Shown here: positions 23,908 through 34,309 of the stretch, in pieces
Layout: each line of letters opens with the position of its first letter
Position numbering within the stretch: the first letter of the stretch is position 1
NCBI GenBank assembly: GCA_039519185.1
Contig: CM076854.1
Span: 16,465,192 to 16,529,191 of the forward strand
From: Astragalus membranaceus
Lineage: Eukaryota > Streptophyta > Magnoliopsida > Fabales > Fabaceae
DNA length: 64,000 bases
Direction of reading: 5' to 3'
Translations under genes and position numbers: made by a program
The notes under the pieces: generated by a model
The model's input: the letters and a program-made list of their open reading frames with translations, nothing else
Databases searched by the model: none
Told to the model about the DNA's origin: nothing

Positions 23908-24745
23908 ATTGCTTATGACAAAACTTTCGAACCTCTTACAATTCCCGGCAAACCTAAATGAGATGAATAGCATGCAATGTGAGGATTTTTTGGTATTATT
24001 TTTTTGAAATAATGATGATGTATGATGAATTAAAAAAAAAGACGTTACATGCGTTAATAAAAGCATATTTTGGTGATTCAGAATTTTGAGGAACATTAAC
24101 CATGTCACATAAAATATATGTAAAGGAAAAAAGAATAAATGGTTTTCATTGTTTGATTTTTTTTGAAAAAAAGTTTTTGTGATGATGCAGCGGGTAGGTG
24201 AATTGCTTTTGTGTCCTAAACAGGTTATGTCTTTCATATAGGTCACGGTCTAGGGTCACTTATGTGATCAACCTCTCAGGTAGTTCTATTCACTTCCTCA
24301 CAAAGGTTTCCAGAGCTAAAATCCCTTTCACGATATGACCCACAACGATAGCGAGCTACCTGGTGTGGGATGCCGCGAAAGAGCATACTCTGGTTGAGAT
24401 TTTCATGAGAGTCAGACAGATAAATCCAGAATGACTGTCACTAATCATCTCCGCTCGTCCTAAGTTATTTTCCAGACCCGGGTATAGGGCCCCACTCAGA
24501 AGTGTGTGAATAAATAGGTGTAGGTGATGTGTGTGATATAAGCAACCTAAACTACCCAAACTGCAAAAGAGCAAACAGATAGCGATATAAAAGTCTTCTA
24601 CCCTAAGGTTTGCAAGAAAACAAATAGCAGTATAAAAGTTTTCTACCCTAAGGTTCAATATGCGAAGATAAAGACTAAGGGTAAATAAAGTACTAAACTA
24701 ATAATTTACACATTTAACTAAATTAGGCTTGACCCTCTAAAAAAA
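23908..24745 (-). other. Ogre leader (5' untranslated region)
   Basis: The region between the primer binding site and ORF1, about 840 bp. A longer open frame enters from 24246, but its first part is of low quality (poly-A and repeats), so the methionine at 23907 is preferred. A short direct repeat of TAGCGATATAAAAGT-like sequence lies at 24579 and 24628. Spliced leaders occur in some elements but I cannot show one here. Confidence 0.5.
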
Positions 24746-24764
24746 GTCCCCAGTGGAGTCGCCA
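24746..24764 (-). other. Primer binding site of the Ogre-like element
   Basis: On the minus strand, two bases after the 5' LTR, the sequence TGGCGACTCCACTGGGGAC starts with TGG, complementary to a tRNA CCA end. Ogre elements are reported to use tRNA-Arg. The exact tRNA was not checked. Confidence 0.75.
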
Positions 24765-24766
24765 GC

Positions 24767-27700
24767 TGTAGCGACCGAAGAATCCGAGGAGGGATTCCTC
24801 GTTGCTTTTGAACAATGGAGCCGCCATCAATATTTATTTTTAGGAAAACATTGAAAAAACCTTTGTTTTTGGGTTCGGGGGTCGATTAAGTGCGGGGAAG
24901 GTACAAGCACCCCGCAACATCCTAAAAAGGTTACCTTTTAATTTAATGTGTAGAGAAAATAGTTTAAAGAAAACATTTTAATTTACCCTTTTTTGTTATT
25001 TGCAAAAAAAACGGAAAAGAAGACTTAATAAAAATTTTAGTTTTTTTGCGCTCGACGGGAGTGGGCCCCCGCTCCTACGTATCTCCGGGTGCGATGGAGA
25101 AATCAAAGCTACGTAGTTCTTGGGTAGAAAATATTTGTGTGTTGGTGTTTTTTTTTTTTTTAATTATTGAAAACTTTGCGAAAACGGGAGGCCGTTCACG
25201 GTGACCAAACAGATAAATCCAGAGTGGTCGTCATTAATGGCTTATTCGGAAAAGAAGGTATTTATAGCGTTCAAACAAGCGAGGCCCAGAGTGACCGCTA
25301 TAGACAACCTATTTTTTTGCGCGAATTCGATTTTTCAAAAGAAAGAAAAAAAAGAACGGTTCGGAAGCATCACGTTGTGAAAAAAAAGCGGAGTAAGTGA
25401 TAAAAGAGGGGTGCAAATAAAAAAGGAGTTGTATTAAAAAGGGAGGTGTGAATAGCGTTTTGACGCTAAAAAAAATGGTTGCCGGGGGTGCAAATAGCGT
25501 TTTGGCGCTAAAAACGATTGATTGGTTTGTTTTTTTTTATTCTACTCTAGGGCACGTGATTCTTGAAGCGCTTTTTTCCTAAAAAAAAAACTAAACTAAA
25601 CAAATGATATGAAGAAAAACTCTTTTGTTTTTTGATTATCCTAGTTACTATTTAATAAAAAGGGTACCTTGATTTTTTATTTATTTGGAAGAATGGTCAC
25701 TTGTTATTATATTTTTTTTTAAGGTTTATTTCAAATCCGAAAATTAGTAACCATTAAAAAAGACAACCCCTTTTTTTTTTTATCACTTTTATTTAATCCG
25801 AAAATTAGAATAATTCAAAAAAAGGCACAACATTTTTTTTTAACACTTTTCTTTTTTAAAACAGAAAATATTAGTACCTAAATAGAAAGGAGCACATTTT
25901 TTTTAACACTCTTTTTTTTGGTTTATTTTAAATCCGAAAATTAAAAAAAAAGGGAATACATTTTTTTTTACTTTTTTTTTGTTTATTTTAATCCGAAAAT
26001 AGTAACCATTTTTTTTTAAAAAAAAAACAAATTTTTTTTATCACCTTTTTTAATCCGAAAATAAAATACCTAATATGTAAAAAAACCAAATAGTATTTAT
26101 ATAACATAAACAGTAGCTAAAAATTATATAAAGTCAATAGAACACATTTTTTTTACACTTTTTTTTTTAGGTTTATTTTAAATCCGAAAATAGTAACCAT
26201 TTTTTTTTTAAAAAAACAACATATTTTTTTTAGCACTTTTTAGTCCGAAAAGTAGTAATTTATTTTAAAAAAAACACAACATTTTTTTTCTTTTTTAGTC
26301 CGAAAATATTAATACCTACATAAAAAGGAACACATTTTTTTTTAAAAAAAAAAACAGTAACTATCTACATAAAAAACAACAACTAAAAATAAAAAAAAAG
26401 TAACAATAGAATGTAAATTACATTACAGCAACTACAAAACTAAAAAAGCAACAAATAAAATAGAAAGAGACAACAACAAATATATACAACAAAATTATAG
26501 CAACTAAAAAAAGAGCAATAATCAATTAAAATATTACATTGCAATACCTTAAACAAAATCCGGAAATGTTGAAGAAATTTCCTTCTTCGAATTTCTTCAA
26601 TACAAGTGAACTCTTAAACTAAAAAAAAAATTTAGGAAGGAGGAAGAGAAGAGAAAACCCTAATTTTTAGAAGATCTTTCCCACTTTTTTCTTAAAACCG
26701 AAAAAACTCCCTTTCTTCGAATTTCTTCACCCTATTTATACAAAAAAGTTGCTCTTGCTTCCTTCATTGTATTCTGACTTGCTCCATGCTTGTACAGTAT
26801 TTTTTCTGACTTGAGAAGGATTTGATATGATGGAGGGGTGAAGGTTTGGAGGTAGTTGGTGAAGGGGAATGATGGTTTGTGTGTGAGAAGGGGAATGGGG
26901 CGTGAGAGGAGGAGAGCCATGTGAGGGAGATGAGTGTGTGAGTGTGGGTGTGTAGGAGAGGGATTGGAGAGGTGATGAGTGAATGTGAGAAAAAAAAAAG
27001 AAATGAGTGGTAGGAGAGGGAGAGAAGCCGTGGGTGTGAGAGAGGAAAGAGAAAGGGAAAGAGTGAGGAGAAGAGAGAGGGATGAGAGGTTGAGTGTGAG
27101 TGGGAGAAAAAGAAGTGATGTGTGAGAGAGAGAGATGGGGTCGAATATTGAGGGAGAGAGAGAGGGGGCGTAGGAATGGAGAGAGAAGAGAGGGGTTGAG
27201 TGTGTTGGGAAGGAAAAAATGGGGAAGTGGGAAGTGTGGGGAAGTGGGATTGAGAGAAAAGAGGAGAGGTGGAGTGTGGAAGGGAGAAAGCAAATTTCAA
27301 GGAGGAAAAAGGGGGGTGGGGTCGAATTTCTAGGGAGGAGAGAGGGGATGAATGTGGATGATTTTTAAGGCTAGGGGGGAGAGTGAATGTAGATGGCTTT
27401 TAGGGAAAAGGGGGGAATTCGAATTAGGGTTAGGAGGAGGGGAATTAGGGTTTTGTGATGAGTAGGGTTATGGGTTATGGGTTGGATATGGGTCATGGGT
27501 TGGGTGGAGGAGTGGGCTAGGCGAATTGGGCTGGCTATTTTGCTGGGTTGGGCTTCCATGACAGCACCCTATTATTAATAGGCCCCCCCCACTTCCTTCT
27601 TGGCTTATTTTTATTTCCTCACTTCTAATTATTATTTTTTTTCAAAAATTAAAACTTGTAGCAAACTAAAATAAAATAAAACATGGCATGAAAAAAAAAA

Positions 27701-27767
27701 ATAATTATTTTTATTGAAATAAATAAAATTTCTCTTTTTTTGGATAGGACAAAATTAGGGTATTACA
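24767..27767 (-). repeat. 5' LTR of the Ogre-like element
   Basis: Matches 9858-12863. The three base differences I noticed are near 10026/24936, 10565/25475 and 10953/25863; the rest are homopolymer lengths. It should hold the promoter on the minus strand, but I did not identify a TATA box with confidence. Confidence 0.92.
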
Positions 27768-27772
27768 CAATG

Positions 27773-28654
27773 CACCGAAGACGGTGATTAATGCTATGAT
27801 TAGGATTCAAAGGAATTTTCTGTGGGGCATAACTGATGAGGCGCGGTCTTAAATAGCATTCCACTTTATTTTTCTTGTTTTTTCAATGGTTCTCATGCTT
27901 CGGGAGGAAGATTAGATTCTTTGTGGTGGTGAGACCTTAAGTGTGTGGGTAATGATCGTATTGAGGTGGGGTGGTTTGAGAGATGTGTTAGAAGGGGATT
28001 GGGGGATGGTCGTGGAGTTGATTTTTGGCATCATCATTGAATATGGAAAAGGCCCTTGAAATTAGAGTTTGCTGATTTTTCGAAGGTTGTCCTTTCCAGA
28101 ATACGAAGTTGGCAGACTTGGGATTGTGGCACAATAATCTTTGGGTGTGTAAGTCCCCTTTGAACGACGCACATGATCTTCAAGGAAATGAGTAGATCGG
28201 AATTTTATGTGACATTTTGAGTGAGGTTAGCGTCTTTAATGGAGTGGATGATTTTTGGAGTTGGATCATTGACTCAAGCAAAAAACATTCTGTAAAATCC
28301 TGTTACAACCATTTAGCAAAGGTGTCCTTGATAAAGGAAGAGGAGCTCAGCTGGTTAGGTGTAGTCAAAGCTATGTGGAAAACGTCAATCCCATCGAAGA
28401 TTTTGATTTTTGGTTGGAGACTTCTCAATGTGTTTTTGCCGGTCCGTGACTTGTTACTAAAACGTCGTGTGATTCATTCGGAAGAATCAACTTTATGTCC
28501 TTTTTGCTACGAAAATAGAGAAGATATTCAACACTTGTTCATGGAGTGCAATTTGTCTAAGAGGGTGTGGCATGATATTGAGAGGTGGTTGGACATTCTG
28601 CCGCCTCCTTCATATTTCATCCTCAACATTGTCTATGGTTTGGTGACTTGCTAG
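27773..28654 (+). pseudogene. LINE segment 3: reverse transcriptase end and zinc-binding domain
   Basis: Starts with the continuation of the plant L1 reverse transcriptase (APKTVINAMIRIQRNFLWG). From 28217 there is an open frame of 145 residues with the zf-RVT domain: KHSVKSCYNHL, WKTSIPSKILIFGWRLL, CPFCYENREDIQHLFMEC and VWHDIERWL. The cysteine/histidine set of the domain is present. The frame ends at the junction with the Helitron. The piece is a dead remnant. Confidence 0.85.
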
Positions 28655-29552
28655 TCTACTTTCTCTATAATAAAAACACACGCTAGCAAAATGACATTTT
28701 TAGACATTCTACTAGGCTGCCACGTGTCCAATTTTTTGAATATTTTAGACCTTTCACACTAAAAGACAAATCTACTTTCTGCCAAAAGTCAAAAAAAAAA
28801 TTAAAAACAGAAAAAGTTTAAAGTACGAAAGCTGCCACATATAGAAAGTAGAAAAGCTTGGTAAAAAAAAAGTTGAAAAGCTGCAAAGGCAGCAATACCA
28901 TCAGAATTTTTTTCAAAAACAATTTCCTTTTTTTTTAAAATCTCTATTTTTTAAATTTTTTTTAAATCACCTTTCTTTTTTTCCTGATTTTATTTCATTT
29001 ATTTTTAAAAAATTCATTTTTTGATGTCAGTATTTGACTAAAAAAATAAATTTCTTTTTTCATTACAAAAAATTACCAAATAACTATTTTATAATTACTA
29101 AAAAGGAGTAAAATACCAATGAGAGTGCCAATTGCCAACGGGAGTACCGATTTTTTTAAACTTTTTCCAACACAACTATTTTAAAAAAAAATTCATTTTT
29201 ATAATTTACTTAAACTACTAAAATTAATCAATTTAACCACTATTAATTGTCAGAAAAACCTATACCTTTAACAAAATTTTCATAGACCAAAATTTCCAAA
29301 AAAATAAATTATTAAATTGATATTATACTCAATAATTGAATAATCTAAAAAAAATTAATAGAATTATTTGGATGTTAACCCAATTGAATTATTTTAGTAC
29401 TTGACTGGTAAATTTATTGAGTGCTAAAATTATTTATTGGTTGTCATCGGATCGTTAACCGGATAATACGGGTCAAGGACGGAAAAGAATCGGAATTAGA
29501 GATTAAGGGCAATATGATAATTTGACCACGTTACCACTTATATATTAAATAA

Positions 29553-29616
<64 letters not shown>

Positions 29617-30578
29617 AATAAAGAATAGAAAGAAAGAAAGAAAGAAAAGGAAGGTACGCGAGAGAGAGAGAGAAGAGAAATCTACTTTCTCTATAATAAA
29701 AACACACGCTAGCAAAATGACATTTTTAGACATTCTACTAGGCTGCCACGTGTCCAATTTTTTGAATATTTTAGACCTTTCACACTAAAAGACAAATCTA
29801 CTTTCTGCCAAAAGTCAAAAAAAAAATTAAAAACAGAAAAAGTTTAAAGTACGAAAGCTGCCACATATAGAAAGTAGAAAAGCTTGGTAAAAAAAAAGTT
29901 GAAAAGCTGCAAAGGCAGCAATACCATCAGAATTTTTTTCAAAAACAATTTCCTTTTTTTTTAAAATCTCTATTTTTTAAATTTTTTTTAAATCACCTTT
30001 CTTTTTTTCCTGATTTTATTTCATTTATTTTTAAAAAATTCATTTTTTGATGTCAGTATTTGACTAAAAAAATAAATTTCTTTTTTCATTACAAAAAATT
30101 ACCAAATAACTATTTTATAATTACTAAAAAGGAGTAAAATACCAATGAGAGTGCCAATTGCCAACGGGAGTACCGATTTTTTTAAACTTTTTCCAACACA
30201 ACTATTTTAAAAAAAAATTCATTTTTATAATTTACTTAAACTACTAAAATTAATCAATTTAACCACTATTAATTGTCAGAAAAACCTATACCTTTAACAA
30301 AATTTTCATAGACCAAAATTTCCAAAAAAATAAATTATTAAATTGATATTATACTCAATAATTGAATAATCTAAAAAAAATTAATAGAATTATTTGGATG
30401 TTAACCCAATTGAATTATTTTAGTACTTGACTGGTAAATTTATTGAGTGCTAAAATTATTTATTGGTTGTCATCGGATCGTTAACCGGATAATACGGGTC
30501 AAGGACGGAAAAGAATCGGAATTAGAGATTAAGGGCAATATGATAATTTGACCACGTTACCACTTATATATTAAATAA

Positions 30579-30650
<72 letters not shown>

Positions 30651-30710
30651 AATAAAGAATAGAAAGAAAGAAAGAAAGAAAAGGAAGGTACGCGAGAGAG
30701 AGAAGAGAAA
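28655..30710 (+). repeat. Tandem duplication of the Helitron A 5' kilobase
   Basis: 28655-29680 (1026 bp) and 29681-30710 (1030 bp) are nearly identical. The only differences I noticed are in the AT/GT/GA microsatellite lengths at 29560-29612 and 30583-30648. Both copies start at the Helitron TC end and end at the same GAGAAGAGAAA; the second copy alone continues into the rest of the Helitron. Confidence 0.95.
29560..29680. repeat. AT-GT-GA compound microsatellite, first copy
   Basis: An (AT)n tract passes into a (GT)n tract of about 43 bp, then GA and GAAA repeats. Its counterpart in the second copy (30583-30710) has a longer GT tract. The length difference is the main change between two otherwise matching kilobase copies. 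Short open frames of cysteine/valine or threonine/histidine repeats here are artefacts. Confidence 0.9.
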
Positions 30711-32849
30711 CAGAGGGAAGAAAGGGGAAAAGAAAGAAGAGGAAAGAAGAAGAAAGAAGAAGAGAAGGAAGAAGAAGGGTGAGGCCCAACTCACCAAAAA
30801 TCAAGCATCATCATCACCTCACCTCCATGGATGCTTCCCATAAGCTTGGTAAGCTTCTCATCCATTTTCCCCCTATTATGAGCAATTCGAATTTTAAGAG
30901 AAAAATGTGATGTTTGAGGTTTGTAGCTCAAATGGAAGATTAGGTTATTGATTAGTTCTCCTTAAGGGTTAGATTGTTGATTGGGTAACTCAAATCGCTA
31001 AAGTTTTCGTTAATTTTAGAGAATCAAGATTTTGGGATTATGGGTGAATAGTGATTCAAGAGGTTAGGGATGATGAATAGTGATTCTTGACGATTGATGA
31101 TTTATGAATGATTAGGAACGAAGATAAGGAGGATTGAATGGGAATTGGAGCTCGAATCGAAGTTGAAGCGTATTGGTGATTAGGGTTCGAACGACGGGAT
31201 TTCGAGGAATTCGGTATTTCGGTCAAAACGATGTCTCGTGATTGAGTGGAAAGCTTTGGAATAGGATTTGGGCGCCGTCGGAACGTAAAGTTGATTCGGG
31301 GAACGTTTGTGAGGTTACTTGGAGAATTGTGTTTTTGCGGAAAGTCTCGGCAAATTCGGTTCGGTATCGGCTCTCGCTTCAAGGGTGAGTTTTACTCATG
31401 TTTAGGTTTATTCCGTTTTGGTATGATTTGTTGCGTCGATTGATTTCGAGAGTTTTGAGTCAAAAACCGTTATTTCGAAAAATATCGCTTTTGGATGAGA
31501 ATCCATTTAGATTGAGTTTTTGATTGAATTGCTTGATTGTTTGATGTTGATTGGACTGGAATGTTGCCTGGTATGGTCTGTTTTCGAGTTAGGAATCGAT
31601 CGGAGCGAGTTTCGGATTAATCGGAAAGCGAATTTTCATGAAAACGCTATTTTTGCAATGCTGTCAAATGAGCACGATCCGTGCGTCCCAGGGGCACGAT
31701 CCGTGCGCCTGGTTCGGTTTCAGATTTTCAAAATGCTGAACAGGGAGCACGATCCGTGCGTCCCAGGGGCACGATCCGTGCGCATGGTTCTGTCCAAATT
31801 TTTCAAAGTGCCCGAAATGATTCCGTTTCGATTCCAATCCTCTCCAAATCCTTTCCTAACCCTTCTATAATGATATTAGGCTTATAATGCCATGATTTTG
31901 GGTACGTTTCAAAAGGGTTTTATAAAATACTTTTGAAGTTGAAATTCTTTCGAAAAGCCGAACAATAGTACGCGTGTGCGGATATGTTTTATTGATAACA
32001 AAGCGGACTATGAGTCCTACGTGGTAAAGTATAATTTAAATGAACTAAATGTTCATATGATTGTAGATATATATATTATATCGAGTTTGGGTGACGACCC
32101 ATGTTGACATACTAGGCGGGGAAGTCATGAACCCTTACCCTAGGCTCCGTGCCATTAGGAAACACTATTGGTAATGGGGTTCGCTGGGATTAGCAAGTGG
32201 ATTGCGGTCGGTGTTGTGTTAAAAGTTTGTACTACGTTCGCCGGGATTAGCAAGTGGATTGCGGTCGGTGGTATGTAGAAAGGCCTAGGATGTTAGTTCA
32301 TCGGGATTTGCAAGTGGATTGCGGTCGGTGTCCTACTAGATCGAAGCCTTATTGTATGGTACACCGGGATTAGCAAGTGGATTGCGGTCGGTGTCGTGTC
32401 AAATCTTAAGAATGTTTTAAAAGGACCGAGAGTGCTAGTAGGGGTCTCGCTAGAACTCACTGAGATTGTATCTCACTGTTTAAATGTTGTTGTTTTACAG
32501 AGACACAGGGACAGCGGAAATCGAAGAGGCACGAGTAGGTTGAGCTCGGATGGTTGCCGTTGACATAGCCTTATGCTTTGTTTATATTTCCTTTTGTTGT
32601 CCATATACTAAGACCCTATGTATTTAGTACTTTATCTTTCTTCCGCTTCCTGTATGATACTGAATACATTAGTCGCTACAGTTTATGGTCAGAGAACCGT
32701 ATGGTGTTGATTATGTGTAAGACTGTTTTGTTTTAATTCAGCGAAAAATTTATAGTGGTATTCAGTGTCTGAGCAGGAAATATTATCTCTGATGATTTAG
32801 GTTTGGTGCACTCGGGTGTTTTTAGCTGAATAAAATACAGGGGTGTTAC
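30711..32849 (+). repeat. LTR-like segment inside Helitron A, related to the solo LTR
   Basis: Ends GGGGTGTTACA at 32849. It shares with the minus strand of 7267-9494 the motif GGGTGACGACCC and the stretch ACTAGG-GGGGAAGTCATGA, in the same order. It has four spaced copies of GGGATTAGCAAGTGGATTGC (32183-32395) and four palindromes GCACGATCCGTGC (31672-31782). The TG start expected for an LTR was not found, so the 5' part is missing or merged with the duplicated kilobase. No reading frame is supported. Confidence 0.6.
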
Positions 32850-33197
32850 ACAACGAGAGCGTCAACGGGAGAGGTAACGAGAGCGCCAACGGGAGGGCCA
32901 ACAATGATGCAAACGGGAGGGTCAACAGGGATGCATATTTTACCTCTAATGTCCAAATACATTATTATGGATCAATGTAATTCTGATTGTCAATCTCCTT
33001 TAATTTCTTCGACTCAATATAATTTTTATTTGTACGTTATATGACATAATACCTATCTCTTCAAACTTTGAATTTCAAATCATACATTCTGGACATTGTT
33101 CACAACTTATGATTATCTTCTATATTACTATTATGACTTCATGACAATACACCGACCATACAGTATCACCCGTACGTATGCACGGGTAAAAAACTAG

Positions 33198-33449
33198 TGC
33201 ATTTGGTTAACTCGAAATGACACTATTTTTAAGGGAGAAGAGCCCAAGCTCAAATCGATTGTGAACCACATTATTTGTATCTCTTGGAGATGATTTGTGT
33301 ATGGGGTGGGAAGAGACTGTACCTTTGTTTTATCTTCTTGGCGGAATAACGCCTTCACATGTATTAACAATTTCTGATTCTGCTTTGTATGTTTGGGATT
33401 GAACACTCCTAGTGCTCTTTTCAATGAATCAATTGCTTATAAAAAAATG
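33198..33449 (+). pseudogene. LINE segment 4: C-terminus and 3' tail
   Basis: After the Helitron the LINE reads IWLTRNDTIFKGEE and on to HIICISW, then decays. The 3' end has a run of A (33440-33447) preceded by TTGCTTAT, the same ending style as the SINE at 4894. It is followed by the target copy at 33450. Confidence 0.75.
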
Positions 33450-33609
33450 AGCTCCACGCTAGCTTCATAATAAGCAAAATCCCCTTTTGGACTAAATGTC
33501 TGAGTTTTTTAAAATAGGAGGACTAAATATCAGAGTTTTAAAATAGGGGGACCAAATGTTTGAATTTTTTAAAATACAAGGACCAAAACTATAATTTAGC
33601 CTTTTATTA

Positions 33610-33684
33610 TTAATAATCTTCTTAAATCTCAGATTAGACGTTTTCGTAATAACTTGAGCAAAGTTTGTCAAAAAAATAAACAAG
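33610..33684. other. Short AT-rich unique stretch
   Basis: Flank of the nested stack, on the right side of the 8-bp duplication. No feature was recognised. Confidence 0.4.
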
Positions 33685-34178
33685 GATTAAATATATTTTT
33701 GGTCTCTATATAATTTGAGAATTTTGTTTTTAGTTCCTATAAATTTTTTACTCACATTTAGTCCCTACATTTTCCTCCGCCAATGCTTTTAGTCTTTCAT
33801 GATTTTTTTTGGTAAACCAATGTATCCTCCACGGCGACTGTGGAGACTAATCCTTCGAGGTATCTGAGATCCATTTAAGGGGTCATCTCCCAACAAATGT
33901 TTTTCCATACGCACCGACCAGAGATCGAACCCAATACCAAATGATTAAGGGACCCAAGTATCTACCACTTGTGCCACATTATGTTGGTATCTTTCATGAT
34001 TTTTTTAAATAGTCATTGATGATTTTTAATAGCACTTTTTGGGGCCTTTTTAAAAAGTTGTGATGGACTAAAAGCATTGGCGAAGAAAAATGTGGAGACT
34101 AAAAGTGAGCATAGTTTCTGATAGAGATTCAAAACAAAATTTTCAAAGTTTATAGGAACTTAAAACATATTTAACTCA
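33685..34178. mobile_element. MITE with terminal inverted repeats
   Basis: The left arm, from GGATTAAATATATTTTTGGT (33685) to CTCCGCCAATGCTTTTAGTC, is matched in inverted order by the right arm, which on the minus strand runs from GAGTTAAATATGTTTTAAGT (34178 downward) to TTCGCCAATGCTTTTAGTCC. The arms are about 110-120 bp each. The centre is expanded by a SINE. Target duplications could not be fixed. Confidence 0.65.
33810..33989 (-). mobile_element. tRNA-derived SINE inside the MITE
   Basis: On the minus strand it has box A TGGCACAAGTGG and box B GGGTTCGATCTC spaced as in a tRNA-like promoter, and it ends in a run of A. Direct repeats TCTTTCATGATTTTTTT at 33793-33809 and 33990-34006 are the target duplication. 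About 180 bp long and non-coding. RNA polymerase III would be expected to transcribe such an element. Confidence 0.8.
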
Positions 34179-34309
34179 TAAAAATAATTTAACCAACATT
34201 TAAGATTATAATCGCGTGGTTATTGATAAAAAATAACTAGTAAAAATATTATTAAAAAACTACCTAGTAAGAAATTACTAGAAAAAGTCAAAAAAATATA
34301 TTTTAAAAA
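34179..34309. other. AT-rich stretch
   Basis: Nothing recognised. It has short CTAGTAA-type repeats. It precedes the first unit of the direct repeat described at 34310-41480. Confidence 0.4.

Larger units (their letters stand above)
9858..27767 (-). mobile_element. Ogre-like (Ty3-gypsy, Tat lineage) LTR retrotransposon, 17.9 kb
   Basis: Two near-identical 3.0-kb LTRs (9858-12863 and 24767-27767) bracket an internal region whose genes all lie on the minus strand. A perfect 5-bp duplication CAATG flanks it (9853-9857, 27768-27772) and the LINE sequence joins across it. Gene order on the minus strand: leader, ORF1, gag, protease, a short intron, RT-RNase H-aRNase H-integrase, then a repeat-bearing 3' region. 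Large size, an extra ORF before gag, a second RNase H and an intron before RT are the known hallmarks of Ogre elements. I noticed only three substitutions between LTRs besides homopolymer length changes, so the insertion is recent. Confidence 0.93.
28655..33197 (+). mobile_element. Helitron A (non-autonomous, with partial tandem copy of its 5' end)
   Basis: The 5' end reads TCTACTTTCTCTATAATA. The 3' end has the hairpin ACCCGT...ACGGGT (about 33168-33187), then AAAAAACTAG at 33188-33197 followed by T, the classic Helitron terminus. The LINE zinc-binding reading resumes at once with IWLTRNDTIFKGEE, confirming the right border. No Rep/helicase gene is present. The body is AT-rich, contains CAACGGGAG repeats (32854-32935) and has a block related to the solo LTR (about 30711-32849). 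The left border is atypical, preceded by CTAG rather than A. Confidence 0.8.
5307..33449 (+). mobile_element. L1-type LINE, degenerate, split by three later insertions
   Basis: Runs from about 5307 to a short A-rich tail at 33440-33447. It is flanked by the 10-bp direct repeat AGCTCCACGC at 5297-5306 and 33450-33459, which is the probable target duplication. The LINE pieces are 5307-7266, 9500-9857, 27773-28654 and 33198-33449, about 3.4 kb in all, so it is shorter than a full plant L1 and most of ORF1 is missing. Order of domains: endonuclease, reverse transcriptase, zinc-binding domain, 3' tail. Interruptions are a solo LTR, an Ogre element and a Helitron. Confidence 0.8.
5045..33601. mobile_element. 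Terminal-inverted-repeat DNA element hosting the nested stack
   Basis: The left end (5045) begins GGCTAAATTAAAATTTTGAT. The right end read on the minus strand from 33601 begins GGCTAAATTATAGTTTTGGT. Both continue with related arms carrying TTTAGTCC-like repeats. An 8-bp duplication TTTTATTA flanks them (5037-5044 and 33602-33609). Without the inserted DNA the element is only about 400 bp (5045-5306 plus 33460-33601), so it is a MITE-like non-autonomous element. An 8-bp duplication suits hAT, but the superfamily is not settled because the flank is AT-rich. Confidence 0.75.

Noticed and set aside
29545..30843. Frames coding Cys-Val or Thr-His repeats
   Set aside because: Translation of GT/CA microsatellites.
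28655..33197. A Helitron nested inside a second copy of itself
   Set aside because: The DNA after the 3' end is LINE, not the rest of the first copy, so the structure is a partial tandem copy.
33810..33989. A true tRNA gene suggested by box A and box B
   Set aside because: No cloverleaf could be drawn, and the sequence has a poly-A end and target duplications, so it is a SINE.
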